From the NCBI GenBank assembly GCA_910591455.2, contig OU342819.1, positions 4,277,001 through 4,341,000 on the forward strand: a stretch of DNA of 64,000 bases, in the 5' to 3' direction. The number at the start of each line of letters is the position of its first letter. Positions within the stretch are counted from its first letter, which is position 1. Positions 35,201 through 41,200 of the stretch are shown here, piece after piece. This DNA comes from Pholis gunnellus (lineage: Eukaryota; Chordata; Actinopteri; Perciformes; Pholidae). Made by a program: the position numbers and the translations under genes. The notes under the pieces are model-generated. The model made no database searches and was not told the origin of the DNA. It worked only from the letters and a program-made list of their open reading frames with translations.

Positions 35201-38200
35201 AGAGAAAATACTTAAAGAAAAACTGGCCGCCATCAACGAGGCAACTCGTCTGAAGACTGAAGCCGAGATTGCCCTGAAAGCCAAAGAAGCAGAAAACGAA
35301 AGACTGAAAAGAAAAGCGGAGGACGAAGCTTATCAGAGAAAGCTGCTGGAGGATCAAGCTGCTCAGCATAAACAAGACATACAAGAGAAAATCACACACC
35401 TGAAGAGCTCGTCTGATTCTGAGTTGGTGAGACAAAAAACAATCGTGGAGGAAACTCTGAGACAAAAGAAGGTCGTTGAAGAGGAAATTCACATAATTAA
35501 AATCAATTTTGAGAAAGCTTCAAAGGGAAAGTCGGCTTTAGAGGTGGATTTAAAGAAGTTGAAGGGTATTGCTGAGGAAGCCCAGAAGAGCAAACTCAAA
35601 GCTGAGGCAGAGGCTGAGAAACTGAAAAAGCTTGCAGCTGAAGAAGAGAAGAAAAGGAAAGAATCTGAGGAGAAGGTGAAGAGGATTACTGCAGCAGAGG
35701 AAGAGGCAGCTCGACAATGCAAAGTCGCTCAGGAGGAAGTGGAACGTCTCAAAAAGAAAGCTGCTGAAGCAAATAAACAGAAAGACAAGGCGGAGAAAGA
35801 TGCAGAGAAGCAGGTTATTCTGGCCAAAGAGGCAGCACAGAAATGCAGTTCAGCAGAGCAGAAAGCCCAAGATGTTCTCAGCAAGAATAAAGAAGACGGC
35901 CTCGCTCAGCAAAAGCTGAAAGATGAGTTTGAAAATGCGAAGAAGCTTGCACTAGCAGCGGAGAAGGCCAAAGAGAAAGCAGAGAAAGAGGCTGCCCTGC
36001 TCCGACAAAAAGCTGCAGAAGCTGAAAAGCAGAAAAAAACTGCAGAGGATGAAGCCGCAAAACAAGCCAAGGCTCAAAAAGACGCGGAGAGACTCCGGAA
36101 AGAAGCAGAGGAGGAGGCCTCCAAGCGAGCGGCAGCTGAGGCGGCAGCACTGAAGCAGAAGAAGCAGGCTGATGAAGAGATGGCCAAGCACAAGAAACAA
36201 GCCGAACAAGCACTCAAGCAGAAGTCCCAGGTTGAGAAGGAACTTACAATGGTCAAACTGCGGCTGGACGAGACTAATAAGCAGAAAGCTGTGTTGGATG
36301 AGGAGCTTCAGCGAGTTAAAGGTGAAGTAAATGATGCCGTCAAGCAAAAGGCACAGGTGGAGGAGGAACTGTCCAAAGTTAAGATCCAGATGGACGAGCT
36401 CCTGAAACTTAAGCTTAAGATTGAGGGAGAAAACCGCCGCCTCATGCAGAAAGACAAAGATAATACACAGAAAGTACTCGCGGAGGAAGCAGGGAAAATG
36501 AAGAGCCTGGCGGAGGATGCTGCCAGACTCACTGTGGAAGCTGAGGAAGCAGCCAGGCACAGACAGACCACTGAGTCTGACTTGGCGGAACAGAGGGCAC
36601 TTGCAGAGAAAATGCTAAAGGAGAAGATGCAGGCCATCCAAGAGGCTACCAAACTTAAAGCCGAGGCAGAGGAGCTCCAGAAACAGAAGAACCAGGCACA
36701 GGAAAAAGCTAAAAAACTACAAGAGGACAAACAGCAGATCCAGCAGCGCCTTGATAAGGAGACAGGGGACTTCCAAAAATCATTAGAGGCTGAGCGAAAG
36801 AGGCAGCTTGAAGTTTCAGCTGAGGCGGAGAAACTGAAATTGATGGTGAAAGAGCTCAGTGATGCTCAGTCAAAAGCTGAAAAGGAGGCTAAGAAATTCA
36901 AAAAACAAGCAGATGAAGCAAAGGAGCGTCTCCAGGAGACAGAAAAGCAAACTACAGTAACTGTCGTGCAGAAGTTGGAGACACAGAGGCTGCAGAGCAC
37001 CAGAGAGGCTGGTGACTTGAAGGAAGCCATTGCTGGCCTTGAAAATGAGAAGGAGAAACTGAAGAAGGAGGCGGAGGAACTTCAGAAGAAATCTAAAGAG
37101 GTATTTTGACATAGATTAACACTGTAAAATCAATTTACACAACCTTTCCAATTAACACAGTCAACACTCTAACTACAGTATTTGTGGGATAACATGTAGC
37201 ATTTCATGTAAATTGCAGAGCTTAATTAAAGTAACAATCAGCAATTTATATGAATGCCATTCAAAACACAATACTGCACAGCTCAAATGGTCACTAGTAA
37301 AACATTGAAGGACTTTTTGTGAAGTACTCTTCACCTTCTTGCAGAAAGAAGCAGGAAAAAGCTGAAGAGGAGATGTTAGCTTAGCATAAAGACTTGAAAC
37401 TGCTAGCCTGGCTTGTTAAGTTCACTTTGGTCTTTGCATGTATGTTAATCAGCTTTAGAGCTGCTGGTAGGCAGATGTTGTTACCTGTGGACAGAGCTGA
37501 ATGTTTCCCTCCATGTTTAGTCTGTTTGCTAAGCTTCATACAGAGAATAGGGTCAGTCTTCTCATCCAATTCTCGGCAAGAAAGCATATTTCCAAAATTG
37601 TTGAACTATTAGTCTGAATAATAAGTTACATGCAATGACATTTTAATGATTGTCTTCTACTTTTTTCCAAATAGATGGCAAATGCCCAACAAGAGCAAAT
37701 TGAGCAACAGAAGGCCATTCTTCAGCAGTCTTTCCTCACAGAGAAGCAACTGTTGTTGAAAAGAGAAAAGGCTGTTGAAGATGAGAAAAAGAAGCTTGAG
37801 AAACAGTTTGAGGATGAAGTCAACAAGGCTAAAGCTCTCAAAGATGAACAAGAACGTCAGCAGAAGCTAATGGAAGAGGAGAAGAAGAAACTTAAGGCCA
37901 TTTTGGATGAAGCTGTAAAGAAGCAAAAGGCGGCTGAAGAAGAGATGAAAAACAAGCAGAAAGAAATGGAAGTGCTCGAAAAGAAAAGGCTTGAGCAAGA
38001 AAAACTCCTGGGAGAGGAAAACAAGAAGCTCAGGGAAAAACTCCAGAGTCTTGAGGTGGCCTCCAAACAGGGTGCCTCCGAAACGAAGAACATTAAAGTC
38101 CAGACTGATGAGGTTCCTGAGGAGGAGTTAGTTGCCATGACAATGGTGGGAACGACAAAGAAAGTTTTCAATGGGTCTGTTGAAGTGGACGCAGCGAAGA

Positions 38201-41200
38201 AGGCTGCAGAATCACCGTTTGCATTTGATGGAATTAGAGAGAAAGTTCCTGCTGAAAGGCTTCATGACATTGGTGTCCTGACCAAAAAGGAATTGGACAA
38301 ATTGAAAAAGGGAAAGGTCTCGGTGCAAGACCTCGGAAAGACTGATAAAGTGAAATCATGTCTTCAGGGTCAGAGCTGTGTAGGAGGTGTCTTGACTCCA
38401 TCCAAAAAGAAAATGAGCATCTATCAGGCTATGACTGAGAACAAGATCACTCCCAACACTGCCACAATGCTCCTGGAAGCTCAAGCAGCTTCTGGTTACA
38501 TCGTCGATCCAGTGAAAAATAAACTCCTCACTGTTGATGAGGCTGTTAAAGATAAGTTAATCGGCCCCGAGCTTCATGACAGGATGCTCTCTGCAGAGCG
38601 AGCGGCCACTGGTTTCAAAGATCCCTATACCGGAGAGAAAATCTCTCTCTTTGAGGCCATGAAGAAGGGACTTATTGAAAAGGAGCCGGCCACCAAATTC
38701 CTGGATGTACAGCTTGCAACTGGCGGCATCATTGACCCCATCAATAGCCATAGAGTGCCACTTCAGACTGCCTACAAGCAGGGTCAGTTTGATGCAGACA
38801 TGAACAAGAAACTCACTGATCCCAGTGATGATTGCAAGTTATTCATTGACCCCAGCACTCAGGAGCAACTCACTTACAAACAGTTGCTGGAGAAATGCAC
38901 CAAGGATGCAGAGACAGGACTGCTGATATTACCAGTAAGCGAGAAAGCTGCTGAGAGTGAGAGAACATACACAGATGTGGAGACCAAAGACTTGTTCAGT
39001 ACGTCAAATGTTGTTGTGCCTTTTGGAAGATTCAAGGGCAAAACCGTCACCATTTGGGAAGTCATAAATTCAGAGTACTTTACAGAACAGCAAAGAAGAG
39101 AATTGATACGCCAGTACAGGACAGGAAAGATCACGGTAGAGAAAATTATCAAAATTGTCATCACTGTTATGGAAGACAAGGAGAAGGATAAAGAAAACAT
39201 GTTTAGTGGTTTGAGGGCTCCAGTCTCTGCCAGTGAACTGTTGGAGTCTAAGATTATAAACAAAGACTTGTTCAACAAACTGAGTAATGGCAAGATAACG
39301 GTGAAGGAGATCTCCGAGATGGAGCCTGTGAAGAAGGCGCTACAAGGAACATCGAGCATTGCCGGACTACTGAATGAACCAACCAAGGAGAAAATGCCTT
39401 TCTATCAAGCTATGAAGGAAGAATTACTGTCACCAGAAACTGTGTCAAACCTTCTTGAAGCTCAAGCAGCGACTGGGTTTGTAATCGACCCGGTCAAAAA
39501 TGAGAAGGTCCCTGTTGATGAAGCGGTTAAGTCGGGACTTGTGGGCCCAGAACTCCATGAACGACTCCTGTCAGCAGAGCGAGCCGTCAGCGGCTACAAA
39601 GACCCGTATACAGGAAAGAAGGTGTCTCTGTTTGAAGCCATGAACAAAGGCCTCATCAAGAAAGACCATGGCATCCGGCTGCTTGAGGCCCAACTCTCAA
39701 CAGGTGGAATCATTGACCCTGTTAACAGCTATCGCATCCCGCATGAGGTGGCCTGTAAGCGTGGCTATTTTGATGAGGAAACCAGCAAAACCTTGAACAA
39801 AAACACTGATGACACAAAGGTGTTTTATGATCCAAACTCACAAGAGCATTCAACGTATGCTCAGCTCATGGATAAATGTGTCCCAGACAAGGAAACTGGA
39901 CTCCTATTGCTTCCTCTTTCAAAGAAGGCTGCAAAGCCAAAAGAAGACAAACAGGTTACAGAGGCGAAGACAAAAGAGGCTTTGAACCATTCAACTATGG
40001 AGCTGGACTGTGGCCCTTTCAAAGGCAGAAAAGTCACAATTTGGGAGATCATACACTCTGAATACATCACTGAGGAGCAAAGAATAGAGCTGATTCGCCA
40101 GTATAGAATGGGGACGGTGACAATTGAAAAGTTGATAACGATTGTGATAACAATGGTTGACGAAAAAGAAGACAAAACAAAGGAAGAGCCCTGTTTTGAA
40201 GGCCTTAGAGCACCAGTCACTGCCAGCTCTTTGCTTGATTCCAACATCATTGATAAGGCGACATTTGACCAAATCCAACAGGGTAAAAAGACACCTAAAC
40301 AGGTTAGTGAAACTGATAAGGTGCGGAAGTACTTGCAGGGCACAGACTGCATTGATGGCATCACTATGGGAGATTCAAATGAGAAGTTAAGCATATATCA
40401 AGCAATGAAGAAGAATGTTTTGCAGCAAAACACGGGGCTTGCGCTACTTGAGGCCCAAGCTGGAACTGGCTTCATAACTGATCCGGTCAGAAATCAGAAA
40501 TACTCTGTGGATGATGCTGTGAAGAATGGAGTTGTTGGCCCAGAGCTTCATGAGAAACTTCTCTCAGCTGAAAAAGCAGTGACTGGATACAAAGATCCGT
40601 ATACAGGCAATACAATTTCTCTATTCCAAGCCATGAAGAAAGAACTTGTCCTGAGGGAGCATGCTATTCCTCTGCTGGAGGCTCAGTTTACTACAGGAGG
40701 GCTCATCGATCCGGTCAGCAGCCATCGTGTTCCCAATGATGTGGCCATTCAGCGTGGCTTTTGCAATAAACAAATGACCAAGTCCTTCAATGAACCCTCA
40801 GGCGATGTTAAAGGCTTCACCAATCCCAACACCAATGAAAGCGTTACTTACAAACAGTTGGTGGAGAAATGTGTAAGAGATGCCAACTCTGGTCTGTGCT
40901 ACCTGCCTCTGTCAAAGGTTGAAGCTCCTGCTCCTGTTGAGAAATCCTATCAGTACACAGAGCAGCAAGCTGAAACGGATCTAGCTAACACTCAAATTGA
41001 GATCCCTCATAAGAGTTTTGCAGGAAAGACTATGACCATTTGGGAAATCATGAACTCAAATATGCTTCCTGTGGAGGAGAGACTGCGCCTCATGGAGCAG
41101 TATCGCTCGGGACAAATCACAAAGGAAAGAATGCTAATCATCATCATTGAAATCATTGAACAAAGAGAGACTCTGAAGTCGGAGCAGAGCATGTCATGTG

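Noticed and set aside
34131..37112. Long antisense frames (up to about 200 codons) over the rod
   Set aside because: By-product of the Lys/Glu/Ala/Gln-rich codon use on the plus strand. They are Leu/Phe/Ser-rich nonsense.
37675..37677. Independent start codon making a separate plectin-repeat protein
   Set aside because: The ATG is the first codon after a normal acceptor and the frame continues from the rod. No promoter was seen in the 574-bp intron.
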